The notes beneath the pieces were generated by a model. That model was not told the origin of the DNA, did no database searches, and worked only from the letters and a program-made list of their open reading frames with translations. Below are positions 32,226 through 40,868 of a stretch of 40,872 bases of DNA, piece after piece. The translations under genes and the position numbers were made by a program. Source of the stretch: Hungatella sp. (GTDB taxonomy: Bacteria; Bacillota; Clostridia; Lachnospirales; Lachnospiraceae); the NCBI GenBank assembly GCA_009712635.1, contig WASS01000001.1, forward strand, positions 108,487-149,358. The letters run 5' to 3'. The stretch's first letter is position 1, and every line of letters begins with the position of its first letter.

Positions 32226-33503
32226 TTAAAATAATATCTGAGTCAGCAGACTGGCTACAATCAAAATAAGCGCGCCGCAGATTCTGGTAGCTATCTGCGC
32301 AAATGGCAACAGCTCCATTCTCTTTGCAGCTGAAAGAACTGCGATATCTCCAGTTCCGCCCATATTGGTTGTGCAGAGCCCGGCTGTAATTGCAGACTCC
32401 ACCGGATAAAAACCAACCAGATAGCCGCCAATTCCGGCACCTACGGAAACACTTCCAACTACTACAAATACAAGAAGAAGATACATGGGGCTTACTGCCT
32501 GGGCAACTGCACCTAAATCAATCATGGAAATTCCTATTCCCACCAAAAGTGCGCTGGTCCAGTTTTTCATAACAAACTGAGACCACTGGCGGGCGGAGTC
32601 TTCAAATTTTACAGGTATAACGCCGCATGCCTTGCTGACAGCCACCAGAATAATCATCCATGCATAAGAGTGAACTGCAGGGACAAATTTATTAATAATA
32701 ACACCCAATAAGAAGAAAAACATAGCGGTGATCATACCGATTCCCAATTCTTCCAAAGTGACAGAAGAGTCCTTTTTTTCATTCATGTCAGAATTGTGAT
32801 TTCTCATAAGACGGCCATTACCAGTTAAGGCCGGCTTTACATCTCCAAGCTTTGCCAGCAGACCAGCGCCTACAATTGCCATAACATTACCAAGAGTGGA
32901 AGCCGGTATCATTCTTGATATGATAGCAGCTTTATCAGTCTGCAGCGCTTCTGCATACATACCGGACAAAGGAACGACTCCCGCTCCCATTCCGCCTCCC
33001 ATCATGGGAATTGCCACATACATGATGGCATCTACAAAGCCATATCCCACCAAGGCTCCTACTGCGCCAACACATAAGATTGCCACAGTCATGGCGCAAA
33101 GGGCAACCGGGAGAAAACGTACTGCCGCTCTTAATAAAAGAGTGCGGTCCATACCAAGAATACTTCCTGTAATTAAGGCTGCTATGTAGAAATTCAAAAA
33201 TCCTGTTTTATTCATAAACTGATCTATATTTTCTACCACATCATTGGGAATCAGTCCCGCATACACCAAGCCTGCTGAAGCAAAGATACATACAATTGCA
33301 CCGCCGCCCAAAAAGGTTTTTACAATGGGAAGATTATTACCAATAATATTAAACAACCCTCCAAATATCATCATAACCAGCAGCGCCCCGATCATTCCGG
33401 ACGGAAGCCACTTCATGGCGATAGAGACCCCGGTAATTGCAGTAAATCCAAGATAAATTGGCAGTGGTATCCCGGATATCTTAATGCCTTTTACTTTATC
33501 CAT
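32226..33503 (-). CDS. 2-hydroxycarboxylate transporter (citrate/malate, 2HCT family)
   Basis: A 425-residue membrane protein with about 11 hydrophobic segments. The two signature loops of the 2HCT (CitS/MleP) family are present: PMMGGGMGAGVVPLSGMYAE in the first half and AGLCTTNMGGTGDIAVLSAA in the second, each dipping into the membrane to form the Na+/substrate site. A hydrophilic central loop contains NGRLMRNHNSDMNEKK. It starts one base after the malic enzyme stop, so the two are one operon; malate is the most likely substrate. Intact. Confidence 0.9.
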   Translation of the reverse strand: MDKVKGIKISGIPLPIYLGFTAITGVSIAMKWLPSGMIGALLVMMIFGGLFNIIGNNLPIVKTFLGGGAIVCIFASAGLVYAGLIPNDVVENIDQFMNKTGFLNFYIAALITGSILGMDRTLLLRAAVRFLPVALCAMTVAILCVGAVGALVGYGFVDAIMYVAIPMMGGGMGAGVVPLSGMYAEALQTDKAAIISRMIPASTLGNVMAIVGAGLLAKLGDVKPALTGNGRLMRNHNSDMNEKKDSSVTLEELGIGMITAMFFFLLGVIINKFVPAVHSYAWMIILVAVSKACGVIPVKFEDSARQWSQFVMKNWTSALLVGIGISMIDLGAVAQAVSPMYLLLVFVVVGSVSVGAGIGGYLVGFYPVESAITAGLCTTNMGGTGDIAVLSAAKRMELLPFAQIATRICGALILIVASLLTQILF

Positions 33504-33504
33504 T

Positions 33505-34674
33505 TTATTTTACTACCCCCTGCTCCACTGCTTTTTGCTTCACCGCTTCTGCAACTGCTTTTGCAACTCGTTCATCAAATGCACCTGGTATGATGTATTC
33601 CTCTGTCAGTTCCTCTTCCTTTATAATTCCGGCAATTGCATAAGCAGCCGCTATCTTCATCTCTTCCGTGATATCCGTCGCTTTTGCGTCAAGGGCTCCC
33701 CGGAATATTCCCGGAAATACCAGTACATTGTTGATCTGATTTGGGAAATCGGAACGTCCGGTTGCAATAATTCTCGCTCCGCCTTCCTTTGCTTCATCGG
33801 GCATAATCTCTGGTGTTGGATTTGCCATTGCAAATACAATTGGATCCTTTGCCATAGAAGCAACCATTTGTGAAGTCACGATTCCTGGAGCAGAAACACC
33901 GATAAAGATATCTCTTCCTTCCATAATATCTTTTAATTCACCATGTTTGTTTTCCGGATTGGTAACCTGAGCCATCATCTTCTGAGCATCATTCATCCAC
34001 TCTTCGCCTTCTGCCAGAGCACCCTTTTTATCAACCAGAATCACATCTTTCATTCCAACGGATAATAAGAGCTTGCAGATTGAAATACCGGCAGATCCTG
34101 CTCCGTTGATCACTGCTTTTACCTCTTCGATTTTCTTTCCAACAACCTTTAATGCATTGATGATTCCCGCAGATACCACAATGGCTGTTCCATGCTGATC
34201 GTCATGGAATACCGGAATATCCAGTTCCTCTTTTAAGCGGCGTTCTATTTCAAAACATCTGGGTGCGGAAATATCTTCCAGATTGATGCCTCCAAACCCA
34301 GGCGCAAGATAGCGGACTGTTTTGATAATTTCCTCTGTATCTTTTGTATCCAGGCAGATAGGGAATGCATCCACTCCGCCAAATTCTTTAAAAAGAATAG
34401 ATTTGCCTTCCATTACGGGCATTGCTGCTTCAGGACCGATATCTCCAAGACCCAGTACAGCCGTTCCGTCGGTAACCACAGCCACCAGATTTCCTTTTGC
34501 TGTATAGCGGTATACCTCAGATTTATCATCTCTGATTTTTCTGCATGGTTCTGCCACCCCCGGTGTATAAGCAGTGCTTAAATCTTCTCTGCATTTTACT
34601 GATACCTTTGAAATCACTTCGATTTTTCCTTTGTTTTTTTCGTGAAGCTCCAGTGCAAGTTTGTTATAATCCAT
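33505..34674 (-). CDS. NAD(P)-dependent malic enzyme
   Basis: The 389-residue short bacterial type decarboxylates malate to pyruvate and CO2. The catalytic Tyr is in [15 protein letters not shown], the Lys in [20 protein letters not shown], metal ligands appear as [16 protein letters not shown] and [16 protein letters not shown], and the cofactor site is [15 protein letters not shown]. The C-terminal [12 protein letters not shown] and [20 protein letters not shown] are conserved. It lacks the phosphotransacetylase extension of MaeB. It is first in the operon with the malate-type transporter and diverges from the sensor kinase, which suggests induction by malate. Confidence 0.94.
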   Translation of the reverse strand: MDYNKLALELHEKNKGKIEVISKVSVKCREDLSTAYTPGVAEPCRKIRDDKSEVYRYTAKGNLVAVVTDGTAVLGLGDIGPEAAMPVMEGKSILFKEFGGVDAFPICLDTKDTEEIIKTVRYLAPGFGGINLEDISAPRCFEIERRLKEELDIPVFHDDQHGTAIVVSAGIINALKVVGKKIEEVKAVINGAGSAGISICKLLLSVGMKDVILVDKKGALAEGEEWMNDAQKMMAQVTNPENKHGELKDIMEGRDIFIGVSAPGIVTSQMVASMAKDPIVFAMANPTPEIMPDEAKEGGARIIATGRSDFPNQINNVLVFPGIFRGALDAKATDITEEMKIAAAYAIAGIIKEEELTEEYIIPGAFDERVAKAVAEAVKQKAVEQGVVK

Positions 34675-34706
34675 AACTTTTCACCCTTCCCTTTCGTTGA
34701 CTTTAT

Positions 34707-34712
34707 ATTATA
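34707..34712 (-). promoter_or_regulatory. -10 element of the malic enzyme operon
   Basis: TATAAT on minus about 30 bases before the start codon. No acceptable -35 lies 16-18 bases upstream, which suggests dependence on an activator such as the adjacent response regulator. Confidence 0.55.
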
Positions 34713-34789
34713 ACCGTATGTTATCACCGATACTGGTCTTTTGAAATCTTGTGAACGTTATTAAAACCTTATGTAAGTAAAGAAAACGG

Positions 34790-34811
34790 ATTTTAACATA
34801 ATTTTAACATA
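34790..34811 (+). promoter_or_regulatory. Tandem 11-bp repeat, likely response-regulator site
   Basis: ATTTTAACATA occurs twice head to tail (34790-34800, 34801-34811) with a period of one helical turn. It lies 49-70 bases upstream of the predicted kinase transcription start, the usual activator position, in the divergent gap shared with the malic enzyme promoter. CitB/DcuR/MalR-type regulators bind AT-rich direct repeats. Confidence 0.65.
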
Positions 34812-34824
34812 ATCCCGATAACCG

Positions 34825-34853
34825 TTGATTTTCCAGCCTGTATCTAATACAAT
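34825..34853 (+). promoter_or_regulatory. Promoter of the kinase / regulator operon
   Basis: TTGATT, 17 bases, TACAAT; the start site would fall near 34860 with a TTGGAGGAAG ribosome site next to it. Confidence 0.7.
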
Positions 34854-34876
34854 AGACTCATTGGAGGAAGTATTTC

Positions 34877-36493
34877 ATGAAAGAAAAACCATTGGAGCAC
34901 CAGATCTATGTCTCTCAGATTTTCAGCATAACTCTTGCTATTTTACTGACTTTAGGTGTGTCACTGCATTATAATCTGGTCACAAAGAGAAATTCCCTGG
35001 ATATGAACATAAAAAATGCTGGTATTTTTATATCCGGTATGCCAGAAGTGGCTGATATATTAAAAAAGGGGCAGCCCTCCGAGGCTTTTAACAAACGCAT
35101 GGATCTGCTGATTAAAGAACTGGACTATATCGATGTTGTTACCATCTGTAATAAAGACAGCATCCGCTTTTATCATAATAACAAAGCTCTGATCGGAAAA
35201 ACCTTTGTAGGAGATGACGAGGCATCCATATTAAACGGGGCAGCCCCATACATCACAAACGGAAAAGGTACTTTGGGAAACCAGCGCCGTGCTTTTTTTT
35301 CCATAAAAAATGAACAGGGTGAAGTTACTGGTTTTGTTATGGTTTCTGTACTGACTGCCAGTATCTCCCAGCTGACCAGAAATATCCTGCTTGTGTTTCT
35401 GCTCCTGGCACTGATGCTGTTATCCATCGGCTTTATAGTTTCCGAACTGCTGTATAGCCGTCTGAAAAAAATACTGCTTGGTTATAAACCGGAAGAATTC
35501 CGTAAAATTCATATTGAAAGGAAGGAAGTACTGGATGCCCTGGAAGAAGGAATCTTTGCCATCAATACCGAAGGAGAACTGATCCTTATTAATGAATCTG
35601 CAAAGAAAATACTTGATCTGGACACTATGCCAGAGTACGGGACAAAGCTGACGGAGCTATATCCGGAAACGAAACTTCCACATGTCCTTAAGACAGGTTT
35701 GCCAGAATATAATATCAGCCTTATGATAAATGGCAAGCACATCATGTCAAACCGGATTCCCATTATGGAAAATGGAAAAACTGCTGGAGCCGTATCCATT
35801 TTTCGCAATAAGACGGAATATACCCGTCTGGCAGAAGAACTGACCGGAGCCCGTTACATGGTGGAAACACTCCGCGCCTTAAACCATGAATTTAAAAATA
35901 AGCTTCATATCATCCTGGGTTTTATTGAGATGGGGCAGCCAAAAAAAGTGACTGATTTTATTATCAATACAAGCATGGCATCTACGCTTGCAGTCAGTGA
36001 GGTAACGAAGCAGATCCAGATTTCCAGCATTGCAGCACTTTTAATTGGTAAGATTATCCGTGCAGGGGAACTTGGAATCCGTCTCACCATTAAGCCTGAC
36101 AGTTCCTGTGTGGAATCAGAGCTTCACCTGCCTGTGGATTTATACATAACCATTCTGGGTAATCTGATTGAAAATGCAATTGAAGAGTTAAATGACCTAA
36201 GCTGTGATATTAAAGAAATTGAAGTGGGGATTCATATATGGCAATCGGGAAGCATCCTTTCTGTTGATGACACAGGAAGGGGAATTCCCGCCGATCTTCA
36301 GGATCAGATATTTGAAAAAGGATATTCCACCAAAGGAGACGGACGAGGGTCTGGAATGTTTCTGATTAAGGAACTGGTGGACCAGCATCACGGTATCATT
36401 GAGATGGAATCGGAAGAAAATACAGGTACTTCATTTACAATCACCTTTACAGAGGAGGATCATCATGTATCAGGTAATCATTATAGAGGATGA
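34877..36493 (+). CDS. CitA/DcuS-family sensor histidine kinase
   Basis: The 538-residue protein has TM1 (about 12-34), an extracellular PAS/Cache sensor (35-165), TM2 (168-190), a cytoplasmic PAS (about 215-310), a dimerisation helix with His337 in LNHEFKNKLHIILGF, and a HATPase (about 430-530) with GNLIENAIEEL, DDTGRGIP and GRGSGMFLIKELV. In the sensor, R97 and H100 (SIRFYHN) and GTLGNQRRAF (R137/R138) match the carboxylate-binding residues of CitA and DcuS. It should detect malate or citrate outside the cell. It overlaps the regulator gene by 29 bases and diverges from the malic enzyme operon. Confidence 0.92.
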   Translation: MKEKPLEHQIYVSQIFSITLAILLTLGVSLHYNLVTKRNSLDMNIKNAGIFISGMPEVADILKKGQPSEAFNKRMDLLIKELDYIDVVTICNKDSIRFYHNNKALIGKTFVGDDEASILNGAAPYITNGKGTLGNQRRAFFSIKNEQGEVTGFVMVSVLTASISQLTRNILLVFLLLALMLLSIGFIVSELLYSRLKKILLGYKPEEFRKIHIERKEVLDALEEGIFAINTEGELILINESAKKILDLDTMPEYGTKLTELYPETKLPHVLKTGLPEYNISLMINGKHIMSNRIPIMENGKTAGAVSIFRNKTEYTRLAEELTGARYMVETLRALNHEFKNKLHIILGFIEMGQPKKVTDFIINTSMASTLAVSEVTKQIQISSIAALLIGKIIRAGELGIRLTIKPDSSCVESELHLPVDLYITILGNLIENAIEELNDLSCDIKEIEVGIHIWQSGSILSVDDTGRGIPADLQDQIFEKGYSTKGDGRGSGMFLIKELVDQHHGIIEMESEENTGTSFTITFTEEDHHVSGNHYRG

Positions 36494-37145
36494 CCCCATG
36501 GTAGCTTCTATTAACAGACAATATGTGGAATTAAACAAATATCTAAAGGTAACCGGACAGTTTTCCAATGGGAAAGATGCTCTTAATTATTTAAAAGACC
36601 ATACCGCAGATCTGGCAATTATGGATGTCTACATGCCGGTTATGGGTGGAGTGGAACTTCTTACTGAAATACGAAAGCTGCATAAGCACATCGATGTCAT
36701 CATGGTTACTGCTGCAACTGATGCTTCTCATGTAAAGAAGCTGCTGGGCCTTGGAGTCATTGATTATCTGGTGAAGCCTTTTGAATATGTTCGTTTTAAT
36801 CACGCATTGGCACGGTTCATGGAACATCAGGAACTGCTTAAGCAGGAGACCTTCTCTCAGGAGCAGCTGGATTCCCTGTTTGAGGTTTCTGCAGGCACTG
36901 CTTCCCAGCAGGAGGTGCTTCGAAAGGGTCTTCAGGAAAAAACTCTGGATACCATTTTATCGTATATGAGAGAACACCCTGAAGATTCGCTTTCCAGCGA
37001 AACCGTTGCAGAGGAGGTTCATTTATCAAGGGTTACTGTACGCAGATATATGAATTATCTTCTGGATAAGAAGCAAATTGTCAGTGACATCGATTATACC
37101 ACTGGCGGTCGGCCATCGATTATTTACCGCTATGTAAAAGAATAA
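36465..37145 (+). CDS. CitB/DcuR-family response regulator
   Basis: I start at the ATG after GAGGAGGATCATC, giving 226 residues. The receiver domain has IIEDDPMVA, the phospho-acceptor Asp in LAIMDVYMPVMGG (about residue 54) and Lys in DYLVKPFEY. The C-terminal part carries an HTH (SSETVAEEVHLSRVTVRRYM) and ends GGRPSIIYRYVKE, the standard CitB-type output. It probably activates the malic enzyme/transporter operon and its own. The terminator hairpin overlaps its stop codon. Confidence 0.92.
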   Translation: MYQVIIIEDDPMVASINRQYVELNKYLKVTGQFSNGKDALNYLKDHTADLAIMDVYMPVMGGVELLTEIRKLHKHIDVIMVTAATDASHVKKLLGLGVIDYLVKPFEYVRFNHALARFMEHQELLKQETFSQEQLDSLFEVSAGTASQQEVLRKGLQEKTLDTILSYMREHPEDSLSSETVAEEVHLSRVTVRRYMNYLLDKKQIVSDIDYTTGGRPSIIYRYVKE

Positions 37146-37170
37146 CAGGTGAATTTTTTTCACCTGTTAT
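37142..37170. terminator. Bidirectional terminator between regulator and dctP
   Basis: ATAACAGGTGAA and TTCACCTGTTAT form a perfect 12-bp stem with a five-T loop; TCTTATTTTTG follows on plus and TCTTTTA on minus. The left arm contains the stop codon of the regulator. Confidence 0.85.
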
Positions 37171-37172
37171 TC

Positions 37173-38309
37173 TTATTTTTGAATATCAATGATTTTATAT
37201 AACCATCTTTCCAGTCCCGGTGTGAAACTGACCCGGACGATTTCTTCATCTTTTCTGGCTTCATTCTCTTCATTATGAGTCAGAGGAATCACGGTAACTC
37301 CTTTATCCACCATCTCTTTTTTCAGCTTCTCTTCTACAGAAACAATTTCTTTCTTGTTCCATTCTGAAGCCATTTTACCGGCCTCCCTTAAAAGATTCTG
37401 GTCTTCCTTGCTTAATGTGTTCCATTTTCGTTCTGACATCATGATGATTCCAGGGCTGAAAACGTGTCCACTTAGAAGATAATAAGGGGCTACCTCATAA
37501 AGACGGTTGGAAAGATACGCCGGTATGGGATTTTCAGCCCCTTCCACATCACCGTTTGCCAATGCATTATATAAATCTTCATAACGCATGGGAATGGGCT
37601 GTGCTCCCAGCGCAGATATGGTATCCATCATAAGAACCGATTCCGGGACTCTGATTCTTTTCCCTTTCAAATCAGCAAGACCTTTCATGGGCTCTGTTGT
37701 GAAAATATTTCTGGCACCCTCATCTGTATAGAAAAGACCTACCATATTGGCGCCAATCTCCTGTCCTTCATTTAGAAATGCCCTGCCAAGCTCCTTATTG
37801 TCTAAAACCTTCCACATCCCTTCCCTGCTCTTGAAAATGTAGGGAAGACCAAACAGATTCAGCTTTTTAAACCCATACCCTGTCAGTACATTGGTATTAA
37901 CACGGTACAAATCAAGCAGTCCATTTCCTGTCTTTAATGAATTAAGAGACGTTTTCTCATCTCCCAGAACCGCCCCTGGAAATATATCAACTTTAATTCT
38001 TCCATCAGACAATTCATATACGTATTCTGCGAACTTTTCTGCAACTTTGGTATCAATATTCCCCTCAGGGTTTACTTCTCCATACTTTAAGACAAGCTCT
38101 GGCACTGATGGAGTTGCCCGCACTGCCTTTGTGGCTGCAGTGGATGTAGTTGCAGTGGCTGCCTTTGCTGTGGCCTGCGCTGCCTCTGCTTCTTCCGACT
38201 TTGTTTCTGCGGAAGCTTTGCTGCTTTCTTTTACAGCGATACCGGAACCACAACCATTCAGACACAGGATCATTGCAGTAATAAATAGGAAAGCCAGTGG
38301 TTTCTTCAT
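37173..38309 (-). CDS. dctP: TRAP-type C4-dicarboxylate binding lipoprotein (DctP family)
   Basis: I start at the ATG after GCAGGAGGAGCG, giving 378 residues. It has a lipoprotein signal with lipobox LNGC (Cys about 20). A low-complexity Ala/Thr/Ser/Lys linker follows (about 25-70, e.g. TAKAATATTSTAATKA). The DctP fold shows VAEKFAEYVYELSDGRIKVD, FPGAVLGDEKTSLNSLKTGN, DLKGKRIRVPESVLMMDTIS and MRYEDLYNALANGDVEGAEN. It binds a carboxylate outside the membrane. No DctQ or DctM permease gene is in the window, so it may be a sensor accessory for the neighbouring kinase or serve a distant permease. Confidence 0.88.
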   Translation of the reverse strand: MKKPLAFLFITAMILCLNGCGSGIAVKESSKASAETKSEEAEAAQATAKAATATTSTAATKAVRATPSVPELVLKYGEVNPEGNIDTKVAEKFAEYVYELSDGRIKVDIFPGAVLGDEKTSLNSLKTGNGLLDLYRVNTNVLTGYGFKKLNLFGLPYIFKSREGMWKVLDNKELGRAFLNEGQEIGANMVGLFYTDEGARNIFTTEPMKGLADLKGKRIRVPESVLMMDTISALGAQPIPMRYEDLYNALANGDVEGAENPIPAYLSNRLYEVAPYYLLSGHVFSPGIIMMSERKWNTLSKEDQNLLREAGKMASEWNKKEIVSVEEKLKKEMVDKGVTVIPLTHNEENEARKDEEIVRVSFTPGLERWLYKIIDIQK

Positions 38310-38376
38310 AATCGCTCCTCCTGCTTGTTTCAAAAAACTTTTCTGTTTCATTATGCCCAGAAGTTTATATTTCAAT

Positions 38377-38423
38377 TAAAAAAAATTCCGCCAGGAAGCA
38401 GATCAAATTGTTCCTGGCAGAAT
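38377..38423 (-). terminator. Terminator after recQ
   Basis: ATTCTGCCAGGAA and TTCCTGGCGGAAT (minus) pair around 13 bases with one mismatch, then TTTTTTT follows. It lies 2 bases after the recQ stop and separates recQ from dctP. Confidence 0.9.
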
Positions 38424-38425
38424 TT

Positions 38426-40258
38426 TTATTTTAAAATTTCTAAAAATCTTTCTCCATATTTATCGTATTTAAATGTTCCCACACCGGACACCAGTAGCAT
38501 CTCTTCCCGGTTCTTTGGTTTTTGCACCGACATATGGATCAGGGTTTTATCGGAAAACACAATATAAGGCGGTACTTTTTCCTCTTTGGCTATTTTAAGC
38601 CGGAGTGTTCTTAATTTCTCAAACAGTTCTTCCTCTGCCTTAGAAAGATCCAGTGCCGTTGAACTGCTCTTCTTTGTCTTACGATTTCCTTTTCCCTCTG
38701 AAACAGCGGCTTCCTCTTTTGCCATCTTCATAAGTATGGTTTCTTCTTCGTTTAAAACAGCACCTGCCTTTTGCGTCAGCTTTACAATGGCATACTCATC
38801 GTTGGTAACAGACAGATATTCCTTTAAAAGGAGATGATTCATGACCTGCCTCAGCTTGTATACAGGAACCTTTGATAAAACTGCATAATGAGGGTTTTCA
38901 TTCATACCGTAATTTCTGATCTTAGCCGTATTGGCACCATGCAGAGTATCCATAATTACGTTGGCACCATACCGCTGTCTGCTGGTTTCCGTACATCCAA
39001 TCATGGCTTTTGCAATATCCGTCACATCCACAGTCTCAAACCCGGTTAAGCAGTTGGAACAATTTCCGCAGTAATTTTCCTTATACTCTCCGAAATAGCG
39101 AAGTATGTAATCCCTCAGGCAATCGTTGGTAAAGCAGTAATAGGTCATTTTTTTCAGCCGTTCTCTGTCCCGTTCTTCCACAAGCTTTCGGGTGATGGGA
39201 TCAAGCTCCTGATTATCCTGATTGCTTTCAATAAACATCTGATTGGTAATTACATCCTGACCACCATAAAGAAGCAGGCATTCTCCCGGCTCCCCGTCTC
39301 TGGAACAGCGTCCCACTTCCTGATAATAAGACTCCAGATTTTTTGGCATATTATAATGAATGACATAGCGGACATTGGACTTATCAATGCCCATTCCAAA
39401 GGCATTGGTAGCCACCATAATAAGGCTTTTGTCATAAATAAAATCATCCTGATTGGTTCTGCGTTCTGCATCACTTAATCCTGCATGATACCTGGTTGCA
39501 GAAAATCCCTCTTTGTTTAATTTCCCACAAACTTCCTCCACCATCTTTCTGGTAAGACAATAAATAATTCCGCACTGCCCCGGGTGTCTCTCCACAAAAT
39601 TTTTCATGGTGCCATACTTATCCTTAGGTGACTGCACACTTAAATAAAGATTAGGTCTGTCATAACCAGTTGATACAACAGCCGGATCCTGAAGCATTAA
39701 AATGTCTATAATATCTTCACGAACCTCCTTTGTCGCCGTAGCGGTAAAAGCACTGATAACCGGTCGTTTTGGAAGTTTTTCAATAAAATCAACAATCTTT
39801 AAATAGCTGGGTCTGAAGTCCTGTCCCCACTGGGATACGCAATGAGCTTCGTCCACTGCCACCATGGAAATCCGGACGTTTAAGCAAAAATCCAAAAATT
39901 CTTCGGTCAAAAGCCGTTCCGGTGCAACGTAAATTATGGGATAGCGCCCTTCCCGTGCATAAGCGAGGGCTTTTATATACTGACTTGAACTTAAAGAACT
40001 GTTAAGATATGCGGCGTGAATGCCTGCCTGATTGAGTGAAGCGACCTGATCTTTCATCAGGGAAATTAAAGGGGAAATAACTAAAGTAATTCCTTCTGTC
40101 ATAAGGGCTGGAACCTGAAAGCAAAGAGACTTACCGGAACCAGTCGGCATAATCCCCATGGCATCTCTCCCTGCCAGAATGCTGTCAATCAGTATTTCCT
40201 GCCCTTCCCGGAAACTGTCGTAACCGAAATAGTGCCTGAGTACTTGATGTTTATCCAT
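38426..40258 (-). CDS. recQ: ATP-dependent DNA helicase RecQ
   Basis: A 610-residue superfamily 2 helicase for recombination and fork repair. It shows motif 0/I (FREGQ, IMPTGSGKSLCFQVP), II (AVDEAHCVSQWGQDFRP), III (SAFTATAT), IV-V (YHAGLSDAERR, VATNAFGMGIDKSNVRYVIH) and VI as QEVGRCSRDGEPGEC, where the usual GRAGRDG reads GRCSRDG but both Arg are kept. A four-Cys zinc site (DCLRDYILRYF, NYCGNCSNC), a winged helix (about 420-500) and a C-terminal HRDC (about 535-610) follow. The length is normal. GGAG is 16 bases before the ATG, rather far. An extended -10 lies at 40306. Confidence 0.93.
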   Translation of the reverse strand: MDKHQVLRHYFGYDSFREGQEILIDSILAGRDAMGIMPTGSGKSLCFQVPALMTEGITLVISPLISLMKDQVASLNQAGIHAAYLNSSLSSSQYIKALAYAREGRYPIIYVAPERLLTEEFLDFCLNVRISMVAVDEAHCVSQWGQDFRPSYLKIVDFIEKLPKRPVISAFTATATKEVREDIIDILMLQDPAVVSTGYDRPNLYLSVQSPKDKYGTMKNFVERHPGQCGIIYCLTRKMVEEVCGKLNKEGFSATRYHAGLSDAERRTNQDDFIYDKSLIMVATNAFGMGIDKSNVRYVIHYNMPKNLESYYQEVGRCSRDGEPGECLLLYGGQDVITNQMFIESNQDNQELDPITRKLVEERDRERLKKMTYYCFTNDCLRDYILRYFGEYKENYCGNCSNCLTGFETVDVTDIAKAMIGCTETSRQRYGANVIMDTLHGANTAKIRNYGMNENPHYAVLSKVPVYKLRQVMNHLLLKEYLSVTNDEYAIVKLTQKAGAVLNEEETILMKMAKEEAAVSEGKGNRKTKKSSSTALDLSKAEEELFEKLRTLRLKIAKEEKVPPYIVFSDKTLIHMSVQKPKNREEMLLVSGVGTFKYDKYGERFLEILK

Positions 40259-40305
40259 GTATCGTATTTTTGTGCTCCTTTTTCTATATTTGTTTGATTT
40301 TTTTC

Positions 40306-40314
40306 ATTATAACA
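40306..40314 (-). promoter_or_regulatory. Extended -10 promoter of recQ
   Basis: TGTTATAAT on minus about 48 bases upstream of the recQ start; no strong -35 is visible. Confidence 0.55.
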
Positions 40315-40375
40315 TCATCCGCCTGATTTTTCCAGTTAACAGGTTCTTAAATTTTAAATGTTCCATATCTTTAAA

Positions 40376-40406
40376 AGAAAAAAGCGGGGGGTTCTTTCCG
40401 CCGCTT
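40376..40406 (-). terminator. Terminator after the small membrane protein gene
   Basis: AAGCGGCGG pairs with CCCCCGCTT (one mismatch) and TTTTTTC follows on minus. About 110 bases separate it from the small gene's stop. Confidence 0.65.
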
Positions 40407-40517
40407 CTTTCTTTTGTTGTTTTCCGATCATTTATAATGATTGAAATCACAGTTTTTCATACATGTCTGATTGCTTATGATATTGATATTACTAAACTGA
40501 ACTGTAAAAATGGTATC

Positions 40518-40688
40518 TTACACGAACATCGTCAGTAATATGTAACCAAAACCAAAAATCAGAAAAAAGCCCCCTAAAACTTTAATCATTATTTTGGATT
40601 TGGCTGCCGGAAAAATTTCAAGAAATTTTTCATAGGGCATAAATACCAGAAGCAACCCAATTACGATAAATGCAATTGCAGTAAAAAT
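40518..40688 (-). CDS. Small two-segment membrane protein with probable AUU start
   Basis: The frame gives 56 residues: FTAIAFIVIGLLLVFMP as a first hydrophobic segment, a charged turn (YEKFLEIFPAAKSK), then VLGGFFLIFGFGYILLTMF. It has no ATG, GTG or TTG near the front, but GGGAGGAG ends five bases before an ATT that opens the frame, and a TATAAT (40722-40727) lies 34 bases further upstream. The next ATG in frame is codon 17, without a ribosome site. The topology suggests a small inner membrane protein; function unknown. The coding call is reasonable; the AUU start needs proof. Confidence 0.6.
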   Translation of the reverse strand: MFTAIAFIVIGLLLVFMPYEKFLEIFPAAKSKIMIKVLGGFFLIFGFGYILLTMFV

Positions 40689-40831
40689 CGTATCTCCTCC
40701 CTTCCTGTTTCCATTGAGGTGATTATACTACAAAAGTCTGCATTTTTTTCGTTCATGTAATATTTAGCGCTCTACATGTAATTTTTGGTAATAAATGGAA
40801 CTGTTTTGGACCAGATTAGGTCAATAGCATT

Positions 40832-40868
40832 ACGAGTTTCCCGTTTTGTAAACGAGTTTCACATTTTG
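40832..40868. repeat. Direct repeats at the right edge
   Basis: ACGAGTTTCCCGTTTTG (40832-40848) and ACGAGTTTCACATTTTG (40852-40868) match at 15 of 17 bases with a 20-bp period. The unit is cut by the window end. They could be terminal repeats of a mobile element, or regulator sites. Between 40728 and 40831 I see nothing else. Confidence 0.5.

Noticed and set aside
39300..39330. Altered RecQ motif VI (GRCSRDG) as an inactivating change
   Set aside because: Both catalytic arginines are kept and all other motifs are intact; it looks like lineage variation.
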